Shown one piece after another: positions 1 to 6,935 of a DNA stretch of 11,666 nucleotides. The stretch is from Megamonas sp. UBA1799 (GTDB taxonomy: Bacteria > Bacillota > Negativicutes > Selenomonadales > Selenomonadaceae): assembly GCA_002319815.1 (NCBI GenBank), contig DCFR01000072.1:1-11666 (forward strand), in the 5' to 3' direction. Under the pieces are notes generated by a model that saw only the letters and a program-made list of their open reading frames with translations, did no database searches and was not told where the DNA came from. Each line of letters opens with the position of its first letter. The first letter of the stretch is position 1. The translations under genes and the position numbers were made by a program.

Positions 1-39
1 ATTTGTGCTGGGAAAGTTGAGTTAAATAAAAGTATCAGC

Positions 40-78
40 GGAAGTATGTTATTTTTACAACGTACTTCCACTTTTTTT
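40..78 (+). terminator. Rho-independent terminator of an upstream gene
   Basis: An 11-bp stem pairs 40-50 with 59-69 (one G-T wobble at 47/62) around an 8-nt loop, followed by seven T at 72-78. It most likely ends a + strand gene that lies before the window. Bases 1-39 show no coding signal. Confidence 0.8.
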
Positions 79-104
79 GGCTTTTTTACGCCGGAAAGTT
101 ATTG

Positions 105-132
105 TTTTCACGTTTTCAAGAAAACATGAAAA
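105..132. promoter_or_regulatory. 28-bp palindrome just upstream of the aldehyde dehydrogenase promoter; candidate operator
   Basis: The arms TTTTCACGTTTTC (105-117) and GAAAACATGAAAA (120-132) are inverted repeats with 12 of 13 pairs matching and a 2-bp AA centre. The site ends 5 bp before the -35 hexamer at 138 and is centred about 54 bp upstream of the expected transcription start, where activators often bind. No T tract follows it, so it is not a terminator. The bound regulator is unknown; an operator role is inference from symmetry and position. Confidence 0.5.
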
Positions 133-137
133 ATATC

Positions 138-166
138 TTGACGAAAGCAGTAAGTGACGATAAAAT
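138..166 (+). promoter_or_regulatory. Sigma-A type promoter for the aldehyde dehydrogenase gene
   Basis: A -35 TTGACG (138-143), a 17-bp spacer and a -10 TAAAAT (161-166) predict a start near 173, giving an 80-nt leader before the ATG at 254. Confidence 0.65.
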
Positions 167-176
167 GAAAGATGAA

Positions 177-219
177 ATCAGTAATAACTGGTTATACACA
201 AGAAGACGTAGTTACTGAT
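177..219 (+). promoter_or_regulatory. Hairpin in the 5' leader of the aldehyde dehydrogenase mRNA
   Basis: Bases 177-188 pair with 208-219 (ATCAGTAA with TTACTGAT plus an extension; one mismatch and one wobble) around a 19-nt loop. The structure starts only a few bases after the predicted start and ends about 20 nt before the ribosome binding site. No T run follows, so it is not a simple terminator. It could stabilise the mRNA or, as DNA, be an operator. Confidence 0.4.
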
Positions 220-253
220 AATTATAATATAAAAAGAATGGGAGAGGATTTTT

Positions 254-1753
254 ATGAGTTCAATTGTCGAACAAATTGAGCAACAATCATTTTATGGAAA
301 ATATCAGCTTTTTATTGATGGAAAATGGCGCGATGCTGAAGGCAATAAAACATATGAAGTAACGACGCCGGCTACAGGAAAGGTTATCGCACATTGCGCT
401 GACGCTTCGAAACAGGATGTCGATGCTGCCGTAAAAGCTGGCTGGAGAGCGTTTCCTGCTTGGAAACAAATCAGCGTGCAGGAACGGTCGGCTATTTTAT
501 TACAGATTGCCGATATCATTGATGCAAACAAAGAGGAACTAGCTTATCTGGAAAGTCTGGATAATGGCAAGCCGATTCGCGAGACGCTGAATATCGACGT
601 ACCGTTTTCCAGTGATCATTTCCGCTATTTTGCCGGTGTACTGCGGGCCGATGAAGGAACTGCGACGATGATTGATAAGGATACGATGAGCATTTGCTTG
701 TCGGAGCCGCTCGGTGTTGTGGCACAGATTGTGCCTTGGAATTTCCCGTTTCTGATGGCGGCCTGGAAGCTGGCGCCGGCGCTGGCTGCAGGCAACTGCA
801 TTCTCTTTAAGCCGTCGAGCTCCACTTCTTTGTCCGTGCTTGCCTTTGCCAAACTGATCGAAAAGGTTTTGCCTGCCGGCGTCTTTAATGTTATTACTGG
901 TCGTGGATCAACGACGGGGAATTATATTCTGGAACATCCGGATATCAAAAAACTGGCCTTTACCGGTTCTACGGAGGTCGGTTATGATGTAGCCAAAGCT
1001 GCGGCGGACAAGCTGATTCCGGCAACGCTGGAACTGGGCGGGAAGTCGGCGAATATTTTCTTTGCCGATGCGCCTTGGGACAAGGCAGTTGACGGTGTCT
1101 GCATGGGCATTCTGTTCAATCAGGGACAGGTTTGCTGCGCCGGCTCGCGCGTTTTTGTCCAGGACACGATTTATGATAAGTTCCTGGCGGCGGTTAAAGC
1201 GAAATTTGAGGCGGTTAAGGTCGGTCTGCCGTGGAATAAGGATACCATGATGGGCAGTCAGATTGATCAGCGGCAGCTTAAAAAGATTTTGTCGTATGTG
1301 GACATTGCCAAAGCTGAAGGGGCGACGATCGTAACCGGCGGCAAAAAAGCAGAAGCACCGGAATTGGCAAATGGCGCTTATATGCTGCCGACGATTTTGG
1401 GTGATGTAACCAATGACATGCGGGTTGCCCGCGAGGAAATCTTTGGGCCGGTGGTCTGCTTCATTAAGTTTCATGATGAGGCTGAGGTTGTCCGCATGGC
1501 CAATGACAGTGAATATGGGTTAGGCGGCGCTGTCTGGACCAAGGACATCAATCGTGCAATCCGGGTGGCACAGGCGGTAGAAACAGGCCGTATGTGGGTC
1601 AACAACTATAACAACCTGCCGGCGCACGCGCCGTTTGGTGGTTATAAGAAATCCGGCATTGGCCGTGAGACGCATAAGATGATTCTCAAGAGCTATATGC
1701 AGACGAAGAACATTTATATCAGTCTTACGGAAACGCCGACCGGCTTCTATTGA
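254..1753 (+). CDS. NAD(P)-dependent aldehyde dehydrogenase
   Basis: This 499-residue protein has the full length and motifs of the aldehyde dehydrogenase superfamily, which oxidises aldehydes to carboxylates with NAD(P)+ in the cytoplasm. Visible are the oxyanion and cofactor motif PWNFP (Asn163), the cofactor lysine in FKPSS (Lys186), the nucleotide-site motif FTGSTEVG near 236-243, the general base Glu260 in LELGGKS and the catalytic Cys294 in GQVCCAGSR. The C-terminal ending PTGFY resembles acetaldehyde/medium-chain dehydrogenases of the AldA/ExaC type; a betaine-aldehyde role is also possible, and substrate cannot be read from the sequence. The ATG at 254 follows GGAGAGG (241-247) at good spacing. 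It has its own promoter and is separated from the Pyl operon by a promoter and terminator, so a link to methylamine metabolism is only by neighbourhood. Confidence 0.93.
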   Translation: MSSIVEQIEQQSFYGKYQLFIDGKWRDAEGNKTYEVTTPATGKVIAHCADASKQDVDAAVKAGWRAFPAWKQISVQERSAILLQIADIIDANKEELAYLESLDNGKPIRETLNIDVPFSSDHFRYFAGVLRADEGTATMIDKDTMSICLSEPLGVVAQIVPWNFPFLMAAWKLAPALAAGNCILFKPSSSTSLSVLAFAKLIEKVLPAGVFNVITGRGSTTGNYILEHPDIKKLAFTGSTEVGYDVAKAAADKLIPATLELGGKSANIFFADAPWDKAVDGVCMGILFNQGQVCCAGSRVFVQDTIYDKFLAAVKAKFEAVKVGLPWNKDTMMGSQIDQRQLKKILSYVDIAKAEGATIVTGGKKAEAPELANGAYMLPTILGDVTNDMRVAREEIFGPVVCFIKFHDEAEVVRMANDSEYGLGGAVWTKDINRAIRVAQAVETGRMWVNNYNNLPAHAPFGGYKKSGIGRETHKMILKSYMQTKNIYISLTETPTGFY

Positions 1754-1769
1754 TTCGGCGGAAAAGTTC

Positions 1770-1798
1770 TTGAAAATGTTGTTTTCCAGTGCTATAAT
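1770..1798 (+). promoter_or_regulatory. Strong sigma-A type promoter for the activator-pyl operon
   Basis: A -35 TTGAAA (1770-1775), a 17-bp spacer and a consensus -10 TATAAT (1793-1798) lie 17 bp after the aldehyde dehydrogenase stop codon. Predicted start is near 1805, about 110 nt before the first gene of the operon. It is flanked by the short inverted repeat GGAAAA (1760-1765) and TTTTCC (1782-1787). Confidence 0.75.
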
Positions 1799-1809
1799 GA
1801 AAATTGTAG

Positions 1810-1842
1810 ACAAATAAAAAGATGCTGTTATTCTCTGATAAC
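1810..1842 (+). promoter_or_regulatory. Conserved leader box plus small hairpin upstream of the activator-pyl operon
   Basis: Bases 1810-1831 (ACAAATAAAAA followed by GATGCTGTTAT) match 19 of 22 positions of a box at 7892-7913 in the second operon's leader, and all three differences are transitions. It starts a few bases after the predicted transcription start in both cases. Here GTTAT (1827-1831) pairs with ATAAC (1838-1842) around a 6-nt loop. The box lies between promoter and terminator, suggesting an RNA or DNA element that controls read-through. No known riboswitch was recognised. Confidence 0.5.
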
Positions 1843-1850
1843 GAGTAATG

Positions 1851-1899
1851 AAGCCCGTTTTTCTATCATTTTTTGATAGAAAAACGGGCTTTCTATTTT
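1851..1899 (+). terminator. Perfect 18-bp terminator hairpin; attenuator candidate for the activator-pyl operon
   Basis: Bases 1851-1868 are the exact reverse complement of 1874-1891 (18 of 18 pairs, TTTTT loop), followed by a T-rich tail (1892-1899). It ends the aldehyde dehydrogenase transcript and also lies downstream of the promoter at 1770-1798, so transcripts from that promoter must pass it to reach the ribosome binding site at 1901. A terminated transcript would be about 90-95 nt. Confidence 0.8.
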
Positions 1900-1914
1900 C
1901 AGGAGGCGAGCGGA

Positions 1915-3843
1915 ATGGATGGATGCAGTCTGATTTTTGAACCGTCGGGTCAACGCTATACCGGGGCCGCCGGCGCTACTGTACTCGAAATGGCGCGGGA
2001 CTGCGGCGTCAATCTGACGACTGCCTGCGGCGGGCATGAGACTTGCGGCAAGTGCCGGGTGCGTGTCATGCCTGCGGGCGGGCCGCTGGTAATGAATGCA
2101 GCGACAGCGGCGGAGCTGCGCGTCTTAGGAGCTGTCGGTCTTACAGAGCATTGGCGGCTGGCCTGCTGTGTCCATATTCAGGGACAAGCGGTCATCGAAG
2201 TGCCGCGGTTCAGCCAGGACGGTGAGCCGGTGATTCTGGCAGAAGGGCAGAGGCATGCCGCTGCCTTGCGGCCTTGGATCCAGTTCTATATGGTTACCAT
2301 GACGCCGCCGACGCTGCAGGATCATCGCAGTGATTTTCGTCGTTTACAGGACAGTTTGCGGGAGACGTACCCAGCGATTTTCCGGACGCCGCCGGGAATT
2401 GCTTATGAGGTGCTGCAGCTGCTGCCGGGAAGTTTGCGGCAATCTGGCTGGCAAGTGTTGGCTGGCGTCGCCGGTGGAGCCAAAATTGTCAGCATAAAGC
2501 CTGCCGGCGAGCCGCTGCATTGCTACGGCGTTTCCGTTGATATGGGAACGACGACATTGGCGGCTGGATTAACCGACCTCGTGACCGGGAAGCAGTTGGC
2601 AGCGGCTGCCTGTGTGAATCATCAGGTGAGGTTTGGCGATGATGTAATCACCCGGATTTCTTATGCGGTACAGCAGCCGGACGGTTTGCGTCAGCTGCAG
2701 GAAGCAGTCGTGGCGGATTGTAATGCGTTGCTGGATGAATTGGTGCAAAAAGCCGGCATACAAAACGGCGATCTTTATGAGATTGTATTGGCCGGTAATA
2801 CTGTTATGAAACAACTTTTTTTCGGGATTATGCCGGACTGGATCGGGAAGTCGCCCTTTGTTGCTGCCATTCAGGACGCGGTTATCATGCCGGCAGCGCG
2901 CTGCGGCATTCAGATTGCGCCGGCTGGCCGCCTTTATTTTTTGCCGGGGGAGGCCGGCTTTGTCGGCTCGGATAATGTAGCGGTGCTGCTGGCGGGCGAA
3001 AGCTACAAGCAGGAAAAAATGACGCTTACGGTTGACATCGGCACGAATGGTGAAATCGATTTTGGGAATCGACAGGAAATGTTTTCGGCTTCCTGCGCTA
3101 CCGGACCGGCGCTGGAAGGCGCACAGCTGCGCTTTGGCATGAGGGCGGCGTCGGGAGCTGTGGCGCATGTGCAGATCAATCCGGTCACGCTGCGGGCGTC
3201 GTGTTCGGTCATTGGCGGAGGCCCGGCCTGCGGTATCTGCGGGTCGGGTATTGTCGATGCGGTGGCGGAACTGGTTCGGACCGGTGTAGTGCAGGTATCC
3301 GGCGCATTCAATAAATTGTCGGGACATCCGTTGGTACGCCGGCGCGAAGGTAAGAAAAAAATTTGGGAGTATGTGTTGGTGCCGTCTGCGCTTTCGGGCA
3401 TTGGGCAGGATATTACCATCACCCAGCAGGATATACGGGCCGTACAACTGGCAAAAGCGGCGCTTTGGGCTGGCGCGGCCCTGCTGGTAGAAAAGAGCGG
3501 CGGTCGTCCGATTGAACGGGTTGTTCTGGCCGGCGCATTTGGCAGCTATATTGACCGGCATAATGCGCTGGCAATCGGTCTTTTGCCGGACTGCGATGAA
3601 GATTGTATTGCAGTCGTCGGCAATGCCGCAGGTGAGGGCGCGCGGCTGGTACTGATCGATCAGGGAAAACGGAGAGAAGCTGCGGTTCTTGCTCCCTGGG
3701 TGAAATTCGTTGAGGCAGCGGCAGAAAAATCATTTCAGCGCTATTTCCTGCAGGGCATGGAGTTCCGGCGGTTGGCGCTGACAGAAACGAGGGATGATCG
3801 TGGGAGAGACTTGGACCGCAATACAGAAAAAACGTTTGCATGA
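1915..3843 (+). CDS. RACo-like corrinoid activation protein (2Fe-2S ferredoxin plus ASKHA ATPase), long form
   Basis: This 642-residue protein reduces inactive Co(II) corrinoid to the active Co(I) state at the cost of ATP, as RACo/RamA-type activators do. An N-terminal plant-type 2Fe-2S domain has Cys38, Cys44 and Cys47 (C-x5-C-x2-C) and Cys84 in RLACC. A linker and middle region (about 95-205) precede the C-terminal ASKHA domain (DUF4445/RACo C-terminal type), with DMGTTT (209-214), DIGTNGE (374-380) and GICGSGIVD (440-448). There is no C-terminal pair of 4Fe-4S motifs, so it is closer to RACo than to archaeal RamA. The ATG at 1915 follows AGGAGG (1901-1906) by 8 nt; an upstream TTG at 1873 lies inside the terminator loop and is rejected. 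Its 3' end overlaps pylSc by about 50 nt, which makes it the first gene of the pyl operon. Confidence 0.88.
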   Translation: MDGCSLIFEPSGQRYTGAAGATVLEMARDCGVNLTTACGGHETCGKCRVRVMPAGGPLVMNAATAAELRVLGAVGLTEHWRLACCVHIQGQAVIEVPRFSQDGEPVILAEGQRHAAALRPWIQFYMVTMTPPTLQDHRSDFRRLQDSLRETYPAIFRTPPGIAYEVLQLLPGSLRQSGWQVLAGVAGGAKIVSIKPAGEPLHCYGVSVDMGTTTLAAGLTDLVTGKQLAAAACVNHQVRFGDDVITRISYAVQQPDGLRQLQEAVVADCNALLDELVQKAGIQNGDLYEIVLAGNTVMKQLFFGIMPDWIGKSPFVAAIQDAVIMPAARCGIQIAPAGRLYFLPGEAGFVGSDNVAVLLAGESYKQEKMTLTVDIGTNGEIDFGNRQEMFSASCATGPALEGAQLRFGMRAASGAVAHVQINPVTLRASCSVIGGGPACGICGSGIVDAVAELVRTGVVQVSGAFNKLSGHPLVRRREGKKKIWEYVLVPSALSGIGQDITITQQDIRAVQLAKAALWAGAALLVEKSGGRPIERVVLAGAFGSYIDRHNALAIGLLPDCDEDCIAVVGNAAGEGARLVLIDQGKRREAAVLAPWVKFVEAAAEKSFQRYFLQGMEFRRLALTETRDDRGRDLDRNTEKTFA

Positions 3844-4633
3844 GCTGAACGCGTCGGTCGATATGGAGCAGGTGTTTGCCAATTCTGCACTGCGGGATCT
3901 GGCATACCGCGAGGAAGAGGCGCGCGGGGTGATGGATGGACGGCGGCATCTAGAGTCTTTGCGGCAGTCGGAGCGGCGGCCGGGGTTAATCCGTTTGACA
4001 GAGAAACTAGCGGCGGCGTTGGTTGCGGAAGGGTTTACGCAAGTGGCAACGCCGACGATTATCTCAAAACGCATGCTGGCAAAAATGACGATTGATGAGA
4101 CGCATCCGCTGTTTTCACAGGTCTTTTGGCTGAGTGGTAATAAATGCCTGCGGCCGATGCTGGCGCCGAATCTTTATTATGTCTCCAAAGATTTGCTGCG
4201 GATGTGGCCGTCTCCGGTACGGATTTTTGAAATTGGTTCCTGTTTCCGTAAGGAATCACAGGGCAGTACGCATTTGAACGAATTTACCATGTTGAATCTT
4301 GTGGAATGGGGGCTGCCGGAAGAAGGACGCTCCGCGCATCTGCAGCATTTTGCCGAACTGGTGATGCAGACTGCCGGGTTAGCCGATTTTTCCCTGGAAA
4401 CGGAAACTTCGGTAGTGTATGGCGATACCATCGATGTGACCTGCCGGGGAATTGAGGCTGCTTCGGGAGCGATGGGGCCGCATCCGCTGGATGGACAATG
4501 GGGCATAACTTCTACCTGGGTCGGGCTGGGATTTGGTTTGGAACGTCTGCTCATGCTGCAGCGCGGCGGGCAAAATGTTAAATGCTACAGTAAGAGCGTT
4601 TCTTATCTCGATGGAATCCGGCTCAATATCTGA
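3794..4633 (+). CDS. pylSc: Pyrrolysine--tRNA ligase, catalytic (C-terminal) subunit PylSc
   Basis: This is the class II aminoacyl-tRNA synthetase core that charges tRNA-Pyl with pyrrolysine. At 279 residues it matches bacterial PylSc rather than the fused archaeal PylS of more than 400 residues. Diagnostic blocks include HPLFSQVFWL (104-113), CLRPMLAPNLY (118-128), class II motif 2 in RIFEIGSCFRKES (143-155), NEFTMLN (162-168), VVYGDT (207-212) and motif 3 GLGFGLERLL (244-253). The pocket Asn and Tyr of PylRS are kept (Asn168, Tyr209). The start is either ATG 3794 or GTG 3800; the GAGGG at 3789-3793 is better spaced for GTG 3800. It overlaps the end of the activator gene in another frame. 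The tRNA-binding partner PylSn was not found in the window. Confidence 0.95.
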   Translation: MIVGETWTAIQKKRLHELNASVDMEQVFANSALRDLAYREEEARGVMDGRRHLESLRQSERRPGLIRLTEKLAAALVAEGFTQVATPTIISKRMLAKMTIDETHPLFSQVFWLSGNKCLRPMLAPNLYYVSKDLLRMWPSPVRIFEIGSCFRKESQGSTHLNEFTMLNLVEWGLPEEGRSAHLQHFAELVMQTAGLADFSLETETSVVYGDTIDVTCRGIEAASGAMGPHPLDGQWGITSTWVGLGFGLERLLMLQRGGQNVKCYSKSVSYLDGIRLNI

Positions 4634-4665
4634 AAAAAGAAAAATTGGCAGAAAAGAGGAAAAGC

Positions 4666-5745
4666 ATGATGATGAATTTAGCAGAAATACTGGTCAGAGC
4701 TTGTAAGGATGCAGCTTTGCTGACGGATGAGAATTTGAAATTTCTTTTGCAGTTAAAAAAAGACACGGACCGGGAACAGCTCTTTCAGGCGGCCCGGCAG
4801 GTGCGTGAGGCGCATTTTGGCAACAAGATATTTTTATATGGATTCGTTTACTTTTCCACTTATTGCCGCAATCATTGTACTTTTTGTTATTATCGTCAAG
4901 CCAATGCTGCCAGTCCGCGGTATCGCAAATCTCCCGAGGAAGTCGTGAGGGCAGCCGCAGCTTTGGCAGATTCGGGCGTGCAGCTGATCGATCTGACTAT
5001 GGGCGAGGACCCGTACTATCTTTCTGACGGAGCTGCTGGTTATGACCGTCTGGTCGGGTTGGTGGAGCAGGTCAGGATTCGTACCGGACTGCCGGTGATG
5101 ATTTCGCCCGGCGTTGTGCCGCCAGAGGTTTTACGGCGTTTGCAGCAAGCCGGGGCCAGTTGGTATGCCTGCTATCAGGAGACGCATACACGCAGTCTTT
5201 ATGAGCGGCTGCGTCTGCGGCAGCCTTATGAAGAGCGCTGGCAAGCTAAACTGGCCGCCCAAACGTCCGGCTTGTGTATTGAAGAGGGGCTGCTCGTTGG
5301 AATGGGAGAAACGACGAGCGATCTGGTGCATTCGCTGCGTGTGATGCAAAGCCTGGGCGCACAGCAGGTGCGGACGATGACTTTTATTCCCCAGCAGGGA
5401 ACACCGTTGGAAGAGAACAAAAGGTCCGGCTATGAGAGAGAAATCGATCTGATCGCCGTCATGCGGCTCTTGATGCCGGATCGTCTCATTCCTGCCTCGC
5501 TGGATGTAGAGGGAATCAGCGGTCTGAAGCAGCGGCTGCAGGCCGGAGCAAATGTTGTGACTTCATTGATTCCGCCGACGGCAGGGCTTGCCGGGGTAGC
5601 GCAGGCCACTTTGGATATTGCCGACAGCGCCCGCACCGTAAGCGGGATTGCGCCGGTTTTGGCAGCTTGCGGGCTGCAATCCGCAAGTCGGGAAGAGTAT
5701 CTGGATTGGCTGCAGCCTCGGATGAAAGAGGAGGGAATCGCATGA
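4666..5745 (+). CDS. pylB: 3-methylornithine synthase PylB (radical SAM)
   Basis: PylB is the first enzyme of pyrrolysine synthesis: it rearranges L-lysine to (3R)-3-methyl-D-ornithine using S-adenosylmethionine and a 4Fe-4S cluster. The radical SAM motif C-x3-C-x2-C is present as Cys67, Cys71 and Cys74 in STYCRNHCTFCYYRQ. TMGEDPYY and SPGVVPP follow in the barrel, and the C-terminal part has DVEGISGLKQRLQAGANVVTS-like BATS-region sequence with SLIPP. The ATG at 4666 (359 residues) is preferred over an in-frame TTG at 4645 because AGAGGA (4655-4660) sits 5 nt before it and the length then fits the family (about 350). It follows pylSc by 32 nt, and its stop codon overlaps the pylC start (ATGA). 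Confidence 0.94.
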   Translation: MMMNLAEILVRACKDAALLTDENLKFLLQLKKDTDREQLFQAARQVREAHFGNKIFLYGFVYFSTYCRNHCTFCYYRQANAASPRYRKSPEEVVRAAAALADSGVQLIDLTMGEDPYYLSDGAAGYDRLVGLVEQVRIRTGLPVMISPGVVPPEVLRRLQQAGASWYACYQETHTRSLYERLRLRQPYEERWQAKLAAQTSGLCIEEGLLVGMGETTSDLVHSLRVMQSLGAQQVRTMTFIPQQGTPLEENKRSGYEREIDLIAVMRLLMPDRLIPASLDVEGISGLKQRLQAGANVVTSLIPPTAGLAGVAQATLDIADSARTVSGIAPVLAACGLQSASREEYLDWLQPRMKEEGIA

Positions 5746-6908
5746 AAGCAGCGGTGATCGGCGGCAAATTACAGGGAGTTGAAGCAGCCTGGCTGGCCCA
5801 TCGGGCAAACTGGGCGGTACTGGCAGTGGATCGTAATGAGAATGCGCCGGTGCGGGGGCTGGCAGATGTTTTTTATTCTTTTGATATTTTTGAACCGGAT
5901 AAATTAGCGCAGCTGATACATCATGCCGACATTGTCATTCCGGCGATTGAAAACAGCCCGGCGCTTGCTTTCATTTATCGCACGGCGAAAGAACTCGGGA
6001 GGCCGGTTCTTTTTGACCCGGCGGCATATGAGCTGAGTTCATCAAAACTGCGTTCGGATGCATTCTTTTTGCTTCATAATATTCCGGCACCGCGTAAATG
6101 GCCCGGCTGTGATTTTCCCTTGATTGCCAAACCGTCGGGCTTGTCGGGCAGCCATGGCGTACAAAAGCTGCATACGATAGAGGGACTCAATGCGCTGGAA
6201 GCTCGGCAGAACGGTGACTTGCGGCAATGGGTTTTGCAGGAGTTTGTCGCTGGACCTTCTTATTCTATTGAAATTATGGCGAATCAAGGAATTTGCCGTC
6301 CCTTTCAAGTTACGGAATTGGAAATGGATGACGTTTATGACTGTAAACGGGTGCTGTCTCCGGCCAGCTTATCCCCACGGCTGATGCAGGCGTTTTCAGA
6401 TTGCGCTGTGAAACTGGCTCGTGCAATCCAGCTTAATGGCATTATGGATGTGGAAGTCATTCGGCAGGGCGATGTGCTGAAGGTGCTGGAGATCGATGCG
6501 CGGCTGCCGAGTCAGACGCCGACGGCAGTCTTGCTTTCCAGCGGAATCAATATGCTGTCGGTCTGGGCGGACGGATTGACGGATGGTAACAGCGCGGAAT
6601 ACACGATGGTTCAACCGCGCGCTCATGTTTTGTATGAACACATTCTGGTGACTCCAGATCGGGTCAGGGTTGCCGGCGAACATATTATGGCTGGGCGGGG
6701 ACCGCTGCACAGCTGTCGAAATTTTTTCGGCGCCGACGAGGCGATTACCAATTATCAGCCGCAGCTGAGGCAGCCGGAATGGGTGGCGACTTTGTTGTTG
6801 ACGGCGTCCAGCCGGGCGGAGGTAAGGGCGAAGGAGCAGGCGGTTATGCAGCGGATTATGAAGGAAGTCGGCGCTGTCTGCTATGAAGATCCAAAGCCGG
6901 CGGTATAA
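5742..6908 (+). CDS. pylC: 3-methylornithine--L-lysine ligase PylC (ATP-grasp)
   Basis: PylC uses ATP to join 3-methyl-D-ornithine to the epsilon-amino group of L-lysine, the second step of pyrrolysine synthesis. The 388-residue product shows the N-terminal nucleotide-binding-like GGKLQG (7-12), the ATP-grasp lysine Lys130 followed by the glycine-rich loop PSGLSGSHG (131-139), the hinge segment VLQEFVAGPSYSIEI (164-178) and the metal/phosphate segment VLEIDARLPSQTP (248-260). The ATG at 5742 overlaps the pylB stop codon (ATGA) and has GAGGAGGG upstream, so translation is probably coupled. A longer reading frame back to 5667 runs inside pylB and is not supported. Confidence 0.93.
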   Translation: MKAAVIGGKLQGVEAAWLAHRANWAVLAVDRNENAPVRGLADVFYSFDIFEPDKLAQLIHHADIVIPAIENSPALAFIYRTAKELGRPVLFDPAAYELSSSKLRSDAFFLLHNIPAPRKWPGCDFPLIAKPSGLSGSHGVQKLHTIEGLNALEARQNGDLRQWVLQEFVAGPSYSIEIMANQGICRPFQVTELEMDDVYDCKRVLSPASLSPRLMQAFSDCAVKLARAIQLNGIMDVEVIRQGDVLKVLEIDARLPSQTPTAVLLSSGINMLSVWADGLTDGNSAEYTMVQPRAHVLYEHILVTPDRVRVAGEHIMAGRGPLHSCRNFFGADEAITNYQPQLRQPEWVATLLLTASSRAEVRAKEQAVMQRIMKEVGAVCYEDPKPAV

Positions 6909-6935
6909 AGCGGTGAGGTTAAAGGAGGAAAAGTC

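Noticed and set aside
223..228. TATAAT close to the aldehyde dehydrogenase start
   Set aside because: The hexamer at the expected -35 distance (AAGAAG) is poor, whereas TTGACG/TAAAAT at 138-166 is well formed.
1810..1899. Known leader classes (cobalamin riboswitch, T-box, ANTAR two-hairpin motif)
   Set aside because: No B12-box or T-box sequence is visible, and the 6-nt loop lacks the A1/G4 pattern expected of ANTAR targets.
1873..1914. Upstream in-frame TTG start for the first activator (14 extra residues)
   Set aside because: It lies in the loop and arm of the terminator hairpin, and the ATG at 1915 has a perfectly spaced AGGAGG.
4645..4665. TTG start for PylB
   Set aside because: The ATG at 4666 has a better ribosome binding site and the resulting length fits the family.
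5667..5741. 25-residue N-terminal extension of PylC
   Set aside because: It overlaps the pylB coding end in another frame; the ATG at 5742 is coupled to the pylB stop and starts the typical nucleotide-binding strand.
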